Of a DNA stretch of 64,000 nucleotides, positions 11,835 to 20,809 are shown piece by piece. Location of the stretch: assembly GCF_005877905.1 (NCBI RefSeq), contig NZ_SWDV01000038.1, forward strand, positions 1-64,000, read 5' to 3'. Position numbers and translations under genes: made by a program. The notes under the pieces were generated by a model. It did no database searches. It was given only the letters and a program-made list of their open reading frames with translations, and was not told where the DNA came from. Numbering within the stretch: the first letter of the stretch is position 1; every line of letters starts with the position of its first letter. The stretch is from Pseudomonas nicosulfuronedens (GTDB lineage Bacteria; Pseudomonadota; Gammaproteobacteria; Pseudomonadales; Pseudomonadaceae).

Positions 11835-12734
11835 ATGCTAGGGCGCAGTATCCTCCTGTGCGGCCTTTTGGCTGCATCCGGGACGGCTTCGGCCGTGACC
11901 ATCTACAAGTACACCGACGCCAACGGCGTGGTCACCTACACGGACAAAGCCGTGGCGGGTGCGGCTGTCTTCGTTTTCCGCGATCGCATGGTCGAGCACC
12001 TGGAGGAACAGGTGAAGCTGGAGACGAAGAAGCACGCTGGCGGTGAGACCCTGCAGGTGCGCAACGACCTGTATGCGCCGGTGGAAGTCGAGTTGAGCGT
12101 GACCGGCGCGCAGAACGCCGTGGGTGCGCCGGAGCGGCCGATTCGCTGGGTGCTGCCGCCGCGCAGCGCGATTCGCCTGGCGACCCTGACGCCGCTCGAT
12201 CCCGCCAAGCCGCTGCGCTACAAGCCCAAGCTGCGTTATGCGCTGGGCGATCCGCGGCCTACGCCGCTGTCCTACCAGTACGCACTGCCCTGGACGGGTG
12301 GCCCGTTCCGCCTGACCCAGGGTGCCAATGGCCGCTACAGCCACTTCACGCCCAAGGGCCGCTACGCCATGGACATCGCCATGCCGGTGGGCACGCCCAT
12401 CGTCGCGGCACGTGGCGGTACTGTGGTGAAGGTCGAGAACGGCCAGGATGGGCGCGGCAAGAACCCCTCCGGCAACTTCGTGCGGATACTGCATGACGAC
12501 GGCACCATGGGCGTGTACCTGCACCTGATGCGCGGCTCGGTGCTGGTGCGCGAGGGCCAGCGCGTCGGCACCGGGACGCCGCTGGCGCAGTCGGGCAATA
12601 CCGGCAACAGCAGCGGGCCGCACCTGCACTTCGTGGTGCAGCGCAACGTCGGATTGGCGCTGGAGTCGATTCCCTACGACTTTTCCCAGCCGGTGGATTC
12701 GCTGCCGAATTTCGCGGTAGTCAGGGAGCACTGA
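11835..12734 (+). CDS. secreted M23 (LytM) peptidase-like protein with DUF4124
   Basis: A 299-aa exported protein. A signal peptide (LGRSILLCGLLAASGTASA) is followed at once by a DUF4124 motif, VTIYKYTDANGVVTYTDK. The C-terminal half is a LytM/M23 domain with the first zinc ligands in YSHFTPKGRYAMDI and the last pair in GPHLHF, so it could cleave peptidoglycan cross-bridges or activate an amidase. The start at 11835 is chosen because it begins the signal peptide; the longer frame from 11739 adds an Arg-rich, unlikely leader. No strong ribosome site is visible. Substrate is not predictable from sequence. Confidence 0.88.
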   Translation: MLGRSILLCGLLAASGTASAVTIYKYTDANGVVTYTDKAVAGAAVFVFRDRMVEHLEEQVKLETKKHAGGETLQVRNDLYAPVEVELSVTGAQNAVGAPERPIRWVLPPRSAIRLATLTPLDPAKPLRYKPKLRYALGDPRPTPLSYQYALPWTGGPFRLTQGANGRYSHFTPKGRYAMDIAMPVGTPIVAARGGTVVKVENGQDGRGKNPSGNFVRILHDDGTMGVYLHLMRGSVLVREGQRVGTGTPLAQSGNTGNSSGPHLHFVVQRNVGLALESIPYDFSQPVDSLPNFAVVREH

Positions 12735-12752
12735 GCGTAGCGCGGCGTCCGT

Positions 12753-12830
12753 GTGGGAGCGGGCTTGCTCGCGAACCCGCCCAGCTGCGGCGCATCAGCG
12801 AGCGCTGTTCGCGAGCAAGCTCGCTCCTAC
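12753..12830. repeat. REP-type inverted repeat pair
   Basis: Two copies of a palindromic repeat in inverted orientation: gtgggagcgggcttgctcgcgaa (12753-12775) and ttcgcgagcaagctcgctcctac (12808-12830). These are typical extragenic palindromes of Pseudomonas. They lie between two convergent genes, beside a terminator. Confidence 0.85.
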
Positions 12831-12843
12831 GAAGAGCCAAAGA

Positions 12844-12869
12844 AAAAGGCTGCCCGAAGGCAGCCTTTT
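12844..12869. terminator. bidirectional terminator between peptidase and CBS protein
   Basis: A perfect 11-bp stem aaaaggctgcc/ggcagcctttt around a cgaa tetraloop. It has an A-tract and a T-tract, so it can serve the plus-strand peptidase and the minus-strand CBS gene. Confidence 0.85.
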
Positions 12870-12888
12870 GCATTCAGGGGCAACAAGC

Positions 12889-14229
12889 TCAGTCGAGCTT
12901 GACCACCTTGGCGAGGACGATCTTCGGGCCCTTCATCTTTTTCACGATGATGCGCAGGCCCTCGGTATCCAGCACTTCCTCTTCTTCCGGCACACGCTTG
13001 AGGGTGTCGTAGACCAGGCCGGCGAGGGTGTCCGCCTCGACGTGGTCCAGGTCCAGCCCCAGCAGGCGTTCCAGCTTGAACAGCGGAGTGTCGCCGCGCA
13101 CCAGCAGCTTGCCGGGCTGGTAGGCGACGATGCCGCGCTCAGCCTTGCGGTGCTCGTCCTGGATGTCGCCGACCAGCACTTCCAGTACGTCTTCCATGGT
13201 CAGGTAGCCGACGACCTTGTGGTCGGCTTCCTCCACCAACGCAAAGTGCGAGCCACCCTGGCGGAACTGCTCCAGCAGGCGGGCCAGCGGCAGGTGCTTG
13301 GTGACCATTTCCAGCGGATGGGTCAGCTCGTCGAGGTCAAAGGACTCCGGCAGGCTGTCCAGTGTGGCCAGGGCCAGCAGCAGGTCCTTGATGTGCAGCA
13401 GGCCGATGAACTCGCCCTTCTCGCTGTCGTACACCGGGTAGCGGCTGTACTTGTGACGGCGGATGGTGGCGAGGATGTCGTCCAGTGGCGCGGTGCGCTC
13501 GAGGTAGACCAGGTCTTCGCGGGAGTTGGCCCAGTCGGCGACTTCCAGCTCGCCCAGCTCCACCGCCGAGGCGAGCACGCGCATGCCCTGGTCGCTGGGG
13601 TCGTGGGCGCGGCTGGAGTGCAGGATCAGCTTGAGCTCGTCACGGCTGTAGTGGTGCTCGTGGTGCGGCCCCGGCTCGCCCTGTCCGGCGATCTTGAGGA
13701 TGGTGTTGGCGCTGGCGTTGAGCAGCCAGATCGCCGGGTACATCGCCCAGTAGAACAGGTACAGCGGCACCGCCGTCCACAGCGACAGCAGCTCTGGCTT
13801 GCGGATCGCCCAGGACTTGGGCGCCAGCTCGCCGACCACGATGTGCAGGTAGGAGATGATGAAGAACGCGGTGAAGAACGACACGCCGCGGATGACTTCC
13901 TCGGAGTGCACGCCGACCGCGGCCAGCAGCGGCTCGAGCAGTTCGGCAAAGGCCGGCTCGCCGACCCAACCCAGGCCCAGGGAGGCCAGGGTAATGCCCA
14001 GCTGGCAGGCGGAAAGGTACGCGTCGAGCTGGTTGTGCACCTTGCGCAGGATGGTGCCGCGCCAGCCGTGCTGGTTGGCGATGGTCTCCACACGGGTGGA
14101 GCGCAGCTTGACCATGGCGAACTCGGCGGCCACGAAGAATCCGTTGAGCACGACGAGGAACAGGGCGAACAGGATCAGGCCGAAATCGGCGAAATAGGTG
14201 AGGAAGTTGCTACTGGGGGAAGGGTCCAT
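12889..14229 (-). CDS. CNNM/CBS-domain membrane protein (HlyC/CorC family)
   Basis: About 446 aa in the order: N-terminal DUF21 membrane domain (three to four helices, starting FGLILFALFLVVLNGFFVAAEFAMVKLRS), two CBS repeats (about 215-345) and a C-terminal CorC/HlyC transporter-associated domain (about 355-440). This family is implicated in magnesium or cobalt efflux; older annotations call it haemolysin. The ATG at 14229 is preferred; the longest frame begins at a TTG (14259) with a polar leader, and neither start has a good ribosome site. It lies downstream of phoR on the same strand, 92 nt away, and may be read from the phoBR transcript. Confidence 0.88.
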   Translation of the reverse strand: MDPSPSSNFLTYFADFGLILFALFLVVLNGFFVAAEFAMVKLRSTRVETIANQHGWRGTILRKVHNQLDAYLSACQLGITLASLGLGWVGEPAFAELLEPLLAAVGVHSEEVIRGVSFFTAFFIISYLHIVVGELAPKSWAIRKPELLSLWTAVPLYLFYWAMYPAIWLLNASANTILKIAGQGEPGPHHEHHYSRDELKLILHSSRAHDPSDQGMRVLASAVELGELEVADWANSREDLVYLERTAPLDDILATIRRHKYSRYPVYDSEKGEFIGLLHIKDLLLALATLDSLPESFDLDELTHPLEMVTKHLPLARLLEQFRQGGSHFALVEEADHKVVGYLTMEDVLEVLVGDIQDEHRKAERGIVAYQPGKLLVRGDTPLFKLERLLGLDLDHVEADTLAGLVYDTLKRVPEEEEVLDTEGLRIIVKKMKGPKIVLAKVVKLD

Positions 14230-14321
14230 GGTTCTGTTGGTTTGAGAATGGACGGACAAGAATGCGGTTCAGCGGGCCCGGCTGGCAAGCCCGACTATGG
14301 CCGCGTGTGGGTCGAGCGTGG

Positions 14322-15626
14322 TTATGCGCGGCTCTCGACCTGCTGCGGTGGGAAGTGGCAGGTGAAGCTGCTGCCCTTGCCCGGCACGCTGCTGATGTCC
14401 AGGGTGCCGCGGTGGCGCAGCAGCACGTGCTTGACGATGGCCAGGCCCAGGCCGGTGCCGCCGGTGCTGGCGTTACGGCTGGAGTCCACGCGGTAGAAAC
14501 GCTCGGTCAGGCGGGGCAGGTGCTTGGGATCGATGCCGATGCCGCTGTCCTGCACAGCCAGGTGTGCGCCTTGCTCATCCGCCCACCAACGAATGCGGAT
14601 CTCGCCTTCGTCGGGGGTGTACTTCACGGCGTTGAACACCAGGTTGGAGAAGGCGCTGCGCAGCTCGGCCTCGCTGCCCTTGAGCTTCACCTTCGAGTCT
14701 GCCTCCAGGCTGATGCGGTGGCTGCGCGCGCCGGACAGCGCCTGGGCGTCGTTGCGGATCGACAGCAGCATCAGGTCCACCGCCACCGGCTTGTTGTCCG
14801 CCGGGTAATCGGTGGCTTCCAGCTTGGCCAGCAGGAGCAGGTCGTTGAGCAGGTTCTGCATGCGTCCGGCCTGCTGCTGCATCTGCTGCAGTGCGCGGGT
14901 CCAGCGCGGGTTCACGTCCTCGACGTTGTCCAGCAGCGTCTCCAGGTAACCGGCGATCACCGTCAGCGGCGTACGCAGCTCGTGGGAGACGTTGGCGACG
15001 AAGTCCTTGCGCATCTGCTCCAGCTGATGGACGCGGGTCACGTCGCGCACCAGCATCAGGTGCTCGCCGGCGCCGTAGAGGGTGATGTGGAATTGCAGGC
15101 GCAGGTTGTCGCTGATCGGCGAGGGAAGCTCCAGCGGCTCGCGGTAGTCCTCGCCCTCGAAGTATTCCTTGAAGCGTGGATGGCGCACCAGGTTGGTCAC
15201 CGGCTGGCCGCCGTCCTGTGGGCTCTTGAGGCCCAGCAGGCGTTCGGCGGACTGGTTCCACCACTCCAGGTTGCCATCGCGGTCGAGCAGGATCATGCCG
15301 TCGCGCAGCGCCGCAGTGGATTCCTGCATGCGGTCGATCACCGCCTGCAGACGCCCGCGGGCGCGCTGGTTGCGCCGCTGCAGGTGGTAGATGCTGTCGA
15401 ACACCTCGCCCCACAGGCCGTAGCCATCGGGCGGGGCCTCATCGGGCTGGTGGTTCTTCAGCCATTTGTGCAGACGCAGCAGCTGCCAGGTCGACCAGCC
15501 GAGGTAGGCGGCCAGCGCCACGGCGATCGCCCAGCCGTACTGGCCGGTGATCAGGCCAAGCAGTGCGCCGGCGGCGACGACTAGCAGCAGGTGGCGTATC
15601 AGCACGCCACTCCAGTTCTGGGTCAC
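14322..15626 (-). CDS. phoR: phosphate regulon sensor histidine kinase PhoR
   Basis: Membrane-bound kinase that phosphorylates PhoB when phosphate is scarce. The 434 aa hold two N-terminal membrane helices (about 8-28 and 31-50) with almost no periplasmic loop, as usual for PhoR. A PAS domain (about 95-190) follows, then the H box SHELRTPLTVI with His215, the N box FSNLVFNAVKYTP, and the G boxes DSGIGI and GGTGLGLAIVKH. It is read after phoB with 39 nt between them. The absence of a sensory loop agrees with signalling through PhoU and Pst. Confidence 0.96.
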   Translation of the reverse strand: MTQNWSGVLIRHLLLVVAAGALLGLITGQYGWAIAVALAAYLGWSTWQLLRLHKWLKNHQPDEAPPDGYGLWGEVFDSIYHLQRRNQRARGRLQAVIDRMQESTAALRDGMILLDRDGNLEWWNQSAERLLGLKSPQDGGQPVTNLVRHPRFKEYFEGEDYREPLELPSPISDNLRLQFHITLYGAGEHLMLVRDVTRVHQLEQMRKDFVANVSHELRTPLTVIAGYLETLLDNVEDVNPRWTRALQQMQQQAGRMQNLLNDLLLLAKLEATDYPADNKPVAVDLMLLSIRNDAQALSGARSHRISLEADSKVKLKGSEAELRSAFSNLVFNAVKYTPDEGEIRIRWWADEQGAHLAVQDSGIGIDPKHLPRLTERFYRVDSSRNASTGGTGLGLAIVKHVLLRHRGTLDISSVPGKGSSFTCHFPPQQVESRA

Positions 15627-15665
15627 GAAATTCCGTTCCTTGTACCCGTCGAGCCAGAGACCCGA

Positions 15666-16355
15666 TCAGCTTTTGGTCGAGAAACGATACCCGGTGCCGC
15701 GCACGGTCTGAACCAGATTTTCGTAGACCTCGCCCAGGGCCTTGCGCAGACGGCGGATGTGCACGTCGACGGTGCGCTCCTCGACATAGACGTTGCCGCC
15801 CCAGACCTGGTCCAGCAGCTGGCCGCGAGTGTAGGCGCGCTCCTGGTGGGTCATGAAGAACTGCAGCAGACGGTATTCGGTCGGGCCCATCTCGGCCGGC
15901 TTGCCGTCGATGGTCACGCGGTGGCTGATCGGGTCCAGCAGCAGGCCGCCGACTTCGATCGGCGTCTCGCTGTCGCCAGCGCCGGTGCGGCGCAGCACGG
16001 CCTTCAGGCGGGCGACCAGTTCGCGCGGGGAGAAGGGCTTGGTGATGTAGTCATCCGCGCCGACTTCCAGGCCCTGGATCTTGTTGTCCTCTTCGCCCTT
16101 GGCGGTGAGCATGATGATCGGGATGGCCGAGGTCAGCTCGTCGCGCTTGAGGCGGCGGGCCAACTCGATGCCGGAGGTGCCCGGGAGCATCCAGTCGAGC
16201 AGGATCAGGTCCGGCTTGCGATCGACGATCACCGCGTGAGCCGTCTGGGCGCTATCGGCCTCCAGGCATTCGTAGCCGGCCATCTCCAGGGCCACGGCGA
16301 TCATTTCCCGGATCGGAGCTTCGTCATCGACGATGAGGATTGTCTTGCCAACCAT
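15666..16355 (-). CDS. phoB: phosphate regulon response regulator PhoB
   Basis: OmpR-class transcription activator, 229 aa. The receiver carries Asp10/Asp11, phospho-acceptor Asp54 ([10 protein letters not shown]), Thr in MLTAKG and Lys in TKPFSPRE. The C-terminal winged helix binds DNA, with [20 protein letters not shown] and the recognition-helix region [13 protein letters not shown]. Targets in this window should include the boxes before pstS and pstC. A weak Pho-box-like site lies upstream, consistent with autoregulation. Confidence 0.97.
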   Translation of the reverse strand: MVGKTILIVDDEAPIREMIAVALEMAGYECLEADSAQTAHAVIVDRKPDLILLDWMLPGTSGIELARRLKRDELTSAIPIIMLTAKGEEDNKIQGLEVGADDYITKPFSPRELVARLKAVLRRTGAGDSETPIEVGGLLLDPISHRVTIDGKPAEMGPTEYRLLQFFMTHQERAYTRGQLLDQVWGGNVYVEERTVDVHIRRLRKALGEVYENLVQTVRGTGYRFSTKS

Positions 16356-16403
16356 GCTGAGGCCTCAGAAATTCTGTAATGCGCCGCATTAGATAACGGA
16401 AAT

Positions 16404-16421
16404 ATTTCATGAATGTGACAC
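16404..16421 (-). promoter_or_regulatory. possible Pho box upstream of phoB
   Basis: On the minus strand gtgtcacattcatgaaat keeps the first tgtca half of a Pho box and only a degraded second half. It lies about 50 nt before the phoB start. The match is much poorer than those before pstS and pstC, so this is tentative. Confidence 0.35.
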
Positions 16422-16668
16422 CGCGATGGTAGCTGAGCCTCGTGCCAGAGCGCTCGTCTATGCTCATTGGGTCGCCACGCGTTTACTGCGCGGCACAAGC
16501 GGAACCCACCGGCCCGGTCGGCGGTGTGCCCGGCAGAGAGCCTGCCGGAGTCTTGCGATGACGGTTGTGAGTGCGTTGTCGACGTCGCCCTGGCCGGCCC
16601 TGCCTGCAGTCCCGCCCGCCTCTGCGCCGCTGCTCGCGCCGTTTCCACCTCACCAGAGGAGAAGCGTT

Positions 16669-17034
16669 ATGAAACTGCTATTCCCGGCCCTGGCACTGGG
16701 CCTGATGTTCCCGGCCATGTCCGCCCTGGCTGCCGGCCCTGGCATGGAAAAGAACGGCATGCTGGTCGACGCCAAGGGCATGACGCTCTACACCTTCGAC
16801 AAGGACAGTGGCGGCAAGTCGATGTGCAACGGTGGTTGTGCGCAGAACTGGCCGCCCCTGATGGCTGCTGCGGATGACAGCGCCATGGGGGACTGGACGC
16901 TGATCAAGCGTGATGACGGCAGCGCCCAGTGGGCCTACAAGGGCAAGCCGCTGTACACCTTCGTCCAGGACAAGAAGGCCGGCGATATGGCCGGTGAAGG
17001 CAAGATGGGCGTCTGGCACATGGCCAAGCCGTAA
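16669..17034 (+). CDS. small secreted protein with Yx(F/W/Y)xxD repeats
   Basis: A 121-aa protein with a clear signal peptide (MKLLFPALALGLMFPAMSALA). The mature part has two copies of the repeat of the COG4315 family: LYTFDKDSGGKSMC and LYTFVQDKKAGDM, each followed by a Trp-containing segment, with Cys residues in MCNGGCAQNWPP. The start at 16669 is chosen because gaggagaagcg lies upstream and the signal peptide begins there; the long upstream frame is spurious. It diverges from phoB across 313 bp. Function of the family is not established as far as I know. Confidence 0.85.
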   Translation: MKLLFPALALGLMFPAMSALAAGPGMEKNGMLVDAKGMTLYTFDKDSGGKSMCNGGCAQNWPPLMAAADDSAMGDWTLIKRDDGSAQWAYKGKPLYTFVQDKKAGDMAGEGKMGVWHMAKP

Positions 17035-17042
17035 AGCTATTC

Positions 17043-17133
17043 GTAGGAGCGAGGGGGACGCCCTGTTCTTGCTCGCGAACCTGGCCTGGCACCTTGGGTA
17101 TCAAGCGGGTTCGCGAGCAAGCACGCTCCTGCG
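17043..17133. repeat. REP-type inverted repeat pair, left copy enlarged
   Basis: The right arm ttcgcgagcaagcacgctcctgc (17110-17132) is a regular repeat. The left arm begins gtaggagcgag and ends cttgctcgcgaac, but is split by about 14 nt (ggggacgccctgtt). It belongs to the same family as the repeat at 12753-12830 and lies between convergent genes. Confidence 0.8.
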
Positions 17134-17142
17134 GGGTTTGCA

Positions 17143-18033
17143 TCAGCGCAGCGCGAAGTCCAGCACGGTGCCGAGGAAGATCGCCAGCCCGGCCCAGTGA
17201 TTGTGCAGGAAGGCCTTGAAGCATTTCATCGGCTCGCGGTCACGGGTCGAATGGAACTGCCAGGCGAAGCAGCCCGCCGCCACGGCCAGGCCCAGGTAGT
17301 AGGTCAGGTGCATGCCCAGCTTGTTGCCGGCGAGGATCAGCAGCAGGAGCATCAGGCCCTGTAGCGTCAGGTTGATCGCGCGGTCGGCGTCGCCGAAGAG
17401 GATCGCCGTGGACTTCATGCCCATCTTCAGGTCGTCCTCGCGGTCGGTCATCGCGTAGTAGGTGTCGTAGGCGACCGTCCACAGCACATTGGCGAAGAAC
17501 AGCAGCCAGGCTACCGCTGGCAGAGTGCCGTTGGCCGCCGTGAAGGCCATCGGGATGCCCCAGGAGAACGCCGCGCCCAGCACCACCTGCGGGTAGTAGG
17601 TGTAGCGTTTCATGAAGGGGTAAAGCGCCGCCACCGCCGCGCCGCCGAAGGACAGCCAGATGGTCTGCTCGTTGGTGCACAGCACCAGCAGGAAGCTCAG
17701 GCCCAGCAGCGTGAAGAAGGCAATCCAGGCCTCGCGCACGGTGATCCTGCCGGTTGCCAGCGGGCGTGCCTTGGTGCGTTCGACGTGGCCGTCGAGCTTG
17801 CGGTCGGCGAAGTCGTTGATCACGCAGCCCGCCATGCGCATCAGCACGGTGCCGAGGACGAAGATCACCAGGTTCTTCACGCTTGGCACGCCGCCGCTGG
17901 CCATCCACAGCGCCCAGAGTGTCGGCCAGAGCAACAGGTAGATGCCGATCGGCTTGTCCATGCGCGTCAGCTGGATGAAGTCCCAGGCGCGGGGATGCAG
18001 GCGGGCGAGGGGTTTGATCAGGGCGACGAACAT
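17143..18033 (-). CDS. ubiA: 4-hydroxybenzoate polyprenyltransferase UbiA
   Basis: Integral membrane enzyme that attaches the polyprenyl tail to 4-hydroxybenzoate, the second committed step of ubiquinone synthesis. The 296 aa contain both Asp-rich Mg-diphosphate motifs: [20 protein letters not shown] near residues 72-91 and [13 protein letters not shown] near 190-202. About eight to nine hydrophobic helices are visible. It is read after ubiC with 27 nt between them, so the two enzymes that make prenylated hydroxybenzoate are co-transcribed. A REP pair follows the stop. Confidence 0.96.
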   Translation of the reverse strand: MFVALIKPLARLHPRAWDFIQLTRMDKPIGIYLLLWPTLWALWMASGGVPSVKNLVIFVLGTVLMRMAGCVINDFADRKLDGHVERTKARPLATGRITVREAWIAFFTLLGLSFLLVLCTNEQTIWLSFGGAAVAALYPFMKRYTYYPQVVLGAAFSWGIPMAFTAANGTLPAVAWLLFFANVLWTVAYDTYYAMTDREDDLKMGMKSTAILFGDADRAINLTLQGLMLLLLILAGNKLGMHLTYYLGLAVAAGCFAWQFHSTRDREPMKCFKAFLHNHWAGLAIFLGTVLDFALR

Positions 18034-18060
18034 GGCGGCCTCCGGAAAACGATCCGGGAA

Positions 18061-18615
18061 TTATACGGGCTGTTGTTCCACGCGGTGCCACAGCGATGGC
18101 AGGAAAACCTCGGCAACCAGCACGCCCAGGCCGTCGCGGCTGAAGCAGGAGCGACGGCCCCAGAGGCGTTCGGCGCGGACTTCGGCCGGCAGGCTGGCAG
18201 CCGGGTAGCGACAGACCTCGATGGGGCCGCGCTGGAAGGCGCGGTCGCTGAACAGCAACTCACCCAGAGAGCGCGTGCCGAGCAGGCGCAGGTCGAAGCC
18301 GGAACCTTCCAGTGCCGAGCGCGCTGCTACGCTGCGGGCGAACACCCAGGGCGTGCCGTGGCCTTTGAGGTACACCTCGCGCACCCAGCCCTGGCTGCCG
18401 TCCGGCACGCCCAGCGCGGCGCACTCGTCGGTGCGCAGGCGGTGCCAGCCCTCGGCCAGCGGTTGCACGGCAAATGCGCCATCGGACAGCGCCGTCAGCC
18501 GGCGCGTCAGCGAGCCTTCGTCGAACAACCAGTCCACGACCTGGGTGGCGGGGGCAGGGTGCAACTGGGCGGCGGTGAGCCAGCGGGGCGGGTGGATCAG
18601 GGCGGCTTCGGGCAC
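18061..18615 (-). CDS. ubiC: chorismate pyruvate-lyase UbiC
   Basis: Cytosolic lyase that converts chorismate to 4-hydroxybenzoate and pyruvate. The frame matches UbiC along its length: WLFDEGSLTRRL, WVREVYLKGHGTPWVFARSV with the substrate-binding Arg, LGTRSLGELLF and the C-terminal RLWGRRSCFSRDGLGVLVAEVFLP. The start is uncertain: no ATG is well placed, and the GTG at 18615 gives 184 aa, in line with the family, but has no clear ribosome site. The longest frame (to 18849) would overlap the rubA1 start and promoter and is rejected. It heads the ubiCA pair. Confidence 0.85.
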   Translation of the reverse strand: MPEAALIHPPRWLTAAQLHPAPATQVVDWLFDEGSLTRRLTALSDGAFAVQPLAEGWHRLRTDECAALGVPDGSQGWVREVYLKGHGTPWVFARSVAARSALEGSGFDLRLLGTRSLGELLFSDRAFQRGPIEVCRYPAASLPAEVRAERLWGRRSCFSRDGLGVLVAEVFLPSLWHRVEQQPV

Positions 18616-18834
18616 GGCTTCGACTGCGGGTGGCCAGGGACGCGGCAGCTTAACATGGCACCTTTGCGCGGCCGATTGCGTTGTCCGCAAGAGTGCCTTA
18701 CGCAAAACCCCACCAAAGGTTTGGCCGGTCGCCGGCATTTTTCCGGGGGCTTGCGCGCGGGCGGTATCGCCAGTACAAAGCCGGACATTGGATGCACTGA
18801 CGTCCAAGCGACAAGAACATGAGGGTGATAGCTG

Positions 18835-19002
18835 ATGAAGAAGTGGCAATGCGTGGTTTGTGGCCTGATCTATGACGAGACCAAGGGTTGGCCGGAAGAG
18901 GGCATCGCCGCCGGTACCCGCTGGGAAGACGTGCCGGAAGACTGGTTGTGCCCGGATTGCGGCGTCGGCAAGCTGGATTTCGAGATGATCGAGATCGGCT
19001 GA
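18835..19002 (+). CDS. rubA1: rubredoxin 1
   Basis: A 55-aa electron carrier with one Fe bound by four Cys in two CxxCG-type loops: [10 protein letters not shown] near residues 6-15 and CPDCGVGK near 39-46. The internal WEDVPEDW segment is typical. The start follows gagggtgatagctg. It is the first of two tandem rubredoxins before a rubredoxin reductase and diverges from ubiC. It passes electrons from the reductase to acceptors such as alkane hydroxylase or oxygen-detoxifying enzymes; the partner here is unknown. Confidence 0.95.
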   Translation: MKKWQCVVCGLIYDETKGWPEEGIAAGTRWEDVPEDWLCPDCGVGKLDFEMIEIG

Positions 19003-19024
19003 TCCCGCCAGGATGGATTCCCGC

Positions 19025-19055
19025 GACGGCGGCCTTCGGGCCGCCGTCTGCGTTT
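19025..19055 (+). terminator. hairpin between the two rubredoxin genes
   Basis: A perfect 10-bp stem gacggcggcc/ggccgccgtc with a ttcg tetraloop, 22 nt after rubA1. The tail tgcgttt is T-poor, so it may be a weak terminator or an mRNA stabiliser. Confidence 0.6.
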
Positions 19056-19200
19056 GCGGGGCCGGCAGGCCGCGGTCAGGCGCGGTAGACTGCTTGAGTC
19101 CGGGTTGGCTTTGCTGACGCTGCCCGGCGGCAGGGGCGCCGTTGGCCGGCGCCAGTAAAGTGGGTTAGGTTCACTTCGCAATCGCAGGAGGGCTTGGCTG

Positions 19201-19368
19201 ATGCGCAAATGGCAATGCGTGGTCTGTGGCTTCATCTACGACGAAGCACTGGGACTGCCCGACGAGGGCATCGCCCCTGGCACGCGCTGGGAAGACATCC
19301 CGCCGGACTGGGTCTGCCCGGATTGTGGCGTCGGCAAGATCGACTTCGAGATGATCGAAATCTCCTGA
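19201..19368 (+). CDS. rubA2: rubredoxin 2
   Basis: Second rubredoxin, also 55 aa, with iron ligands in [10 protein letters not shown] and [17 protein letters not shown]. It is nearly identical in layout to rubA1 and clearly a tandem duplicate. A strong ribosome site, caggaggg, lies 8-14 nt before the ATG. It is followed after 89 nt by the reductase that would reduce both. Confidence 0.95.
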   Translation: MRKWQCVVCGFIYDEALGLPDEGIAPGTRWEDIPPDWVCPDCGVGKIDFEMIEIS

Positions 19369-19393
19369 GCCCGCCCCAGCACGACGAATTCAT

Positions 19394-19425
19394 GCGGCGG
19401 CCCGGTGGCCGCCGTGCTGTCTTCA
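19394..19425 (+). terminator. hairpin between rubA2 and rubredoxin reductase
   Basis: An 8-bp stem cggcggcc/ggccgccg (19395-19402 with 19407-19414) followed by tgctgtcttc. There is no T-tract, so partial termination or mRNA processing is as likely as full termination. Confidence 0.5.
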
Positions 19426-19457
19426 GACAATGAACATTTTCAGAAGTGGAGAGCGCA

Positions 19458-20612
19458 ATGAGCGAAAACGCACCGTTGGTCATCATCGGCACGGGCCTGG
19501 CCGGCTACAACCTGGCCCGCGAGTGGCGCAAGCTGGACAGCGAGACGCCGCTGCTGCTGATCACCGCCGACGACGGTCGCTCCTACTCCAAGCCGATGCT
19601 CTCCACCGGATTCTCCAAGGACAAGGATGCCGACGGCCTGGCCATGGCCGAAGCGGGCGCCATGGCCGACCAGCTCAAGGCGCGCATCCTCACCCACACC
19701 CGTGTCACCGGCATCGACCCGGGCCATCGGCGCATCTGGATCGGCGAGGAAGAGATCCACTACCGCGACCTCGTGCTGGCCTGGGGTGCAGAAACCATTC
19801 GCGTACCGGTCGAGGGTGATGCCCAGGACCTGATCTTCCCGATCAACGACCTGGAAGACTACGCACGCTTCCGCAGCGCCGCCGCTGGCAAGCGTCGGGT
19901 GCTGCTGCTGGGTGCCGGCCTGATCGGCTGCGAGTTCGCCAACGACCTCTCCAGCGGCGGCTTCCAGATCGACGTAGTGGCGCCCTGCGAGCAGGTCATG
20001 CCCGGCCTGCTCCATCCGGCAGCCGCCCTGGCGGTGCAGCAGGGGTTGGAAGGCCTCGGCGTGCGCTTCCACCTCGGTCCGGTGCTGAACCGCCTGGTTC
20101 GCGCCGGCAATGCCCTGGAAGCGCACCTCTCCGATGGTCAGGTGATCGCCTGCGACCTGGTCGTCTCCGCCGTCGGCCTGCGCCCGCGCATCGACCTGGC
20201 CGCTGCCGCCGGCCTGGATATCAACCGCGGCGTGATGGTCAACCGCGAACTGCGTTCCTCCCATGCCAATATCTACGCCCTGGGTGATTGCGCCGAGGTC
20301 GACGGTCTCAACCTGCTCTACGTGATGCCACTGATGTCCTGCGCCCGCGCGCTGGCGCAGACCCTGGCCGGCAAGCCGACGCCGGTGGCCTACGGTGCCA
20401 TGCCGGTGACCGTGAAGACGCCGGTTTGCCCGCTGGTGGTGTCGCCGCCGCCGCGTGGCAGCGAGGGCGAATGGCAGGTGGAAGGCTCTGGCCCGGACCT
20501 CAAGGTGCTGTGCCGGGATACCGCCGGTCGATTGCTCGGATACGCCCTGACGGGGGCCGCTGTGAGTGAAAAACTCTCCCTGAACAAGGAGTTGCCAGCG
20601 CTGCTGGCGTGA
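19458..20612 (+). CDS. rubredoxin reductase (FAD/NADH)
   Basis: FAD flavoprotein that moves electrons from NADH to rubredoxin. At 384 aa it has the length of the P. aeruginosa enzyme. The FAD-binding motif [15 protein letters not shown] is at the N-terminus, the NADH-binding motif [15 protein letters not shown] near residue 150, and the second FAD contact [11 protein letters not shown] near 275. The ATG at 19458 is chosen over the GTG at 19446 because ggag lies 6 nt before it. It ends the rubA1-rubA2-reductase cluster. Confidence 0.94.
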   Translation: MSENAPLVIIGTGLAGYNLAREWRKLDSETPLLLITADDGRSYSKPMLSTGFSKDKDADGLAMAEAGAMADQLKARILTHTRVTGIDPGHRRIWIGEEEIHYRDLVLAWGAETIRVPVEGDAQDLIFPINDLEDYARFRSAAAGKRRVLLLGAGLIGCEFANDLSSGGFQIDVVAPCEQVMPGLLHPAAALAVQQGLEGLGVRFHLGPVLNRLVRAGNALEAHLSDGQVIACDLVVSAVGLRPRIDLAAAAGLDINRGVMVNRELRSSHANIYALGDCAEVDGLNLLYVMPLMSCARALAQTLAGKPTPVAYGAMPVTVKTPVCPLVVSPPPRGSEGEWQVEGSGPDLKVLCRDTAGRLLGYALTGAAVSEKLSLNKELPALLA

Positions 20613-20809
20613 CAGGCGTCGCCTATGGCGGATTTGCCGTGGGAAAGAGCCCGCAAATTGTCAGACGATACTGGCGTACCAGCTTTCGGCGTGCCATTCT
20701 CCCCCCGTCTGCCGCAGCCTAGAGCCTGTACGGCAAGCCTGCGGTGCCTTGGGGCGCTGTTGGGAAGACAGCACGGACACAACAACAACAAACCGTCAAA
20801 GAGGCATTT

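Noticed and set aside
18616..18849. N-terminal extension of UbiC into the rubA1 start
   Set aside because: Adds 78 residues with no similarity to UbiC and covers the divergent rubA1 promoter and start.
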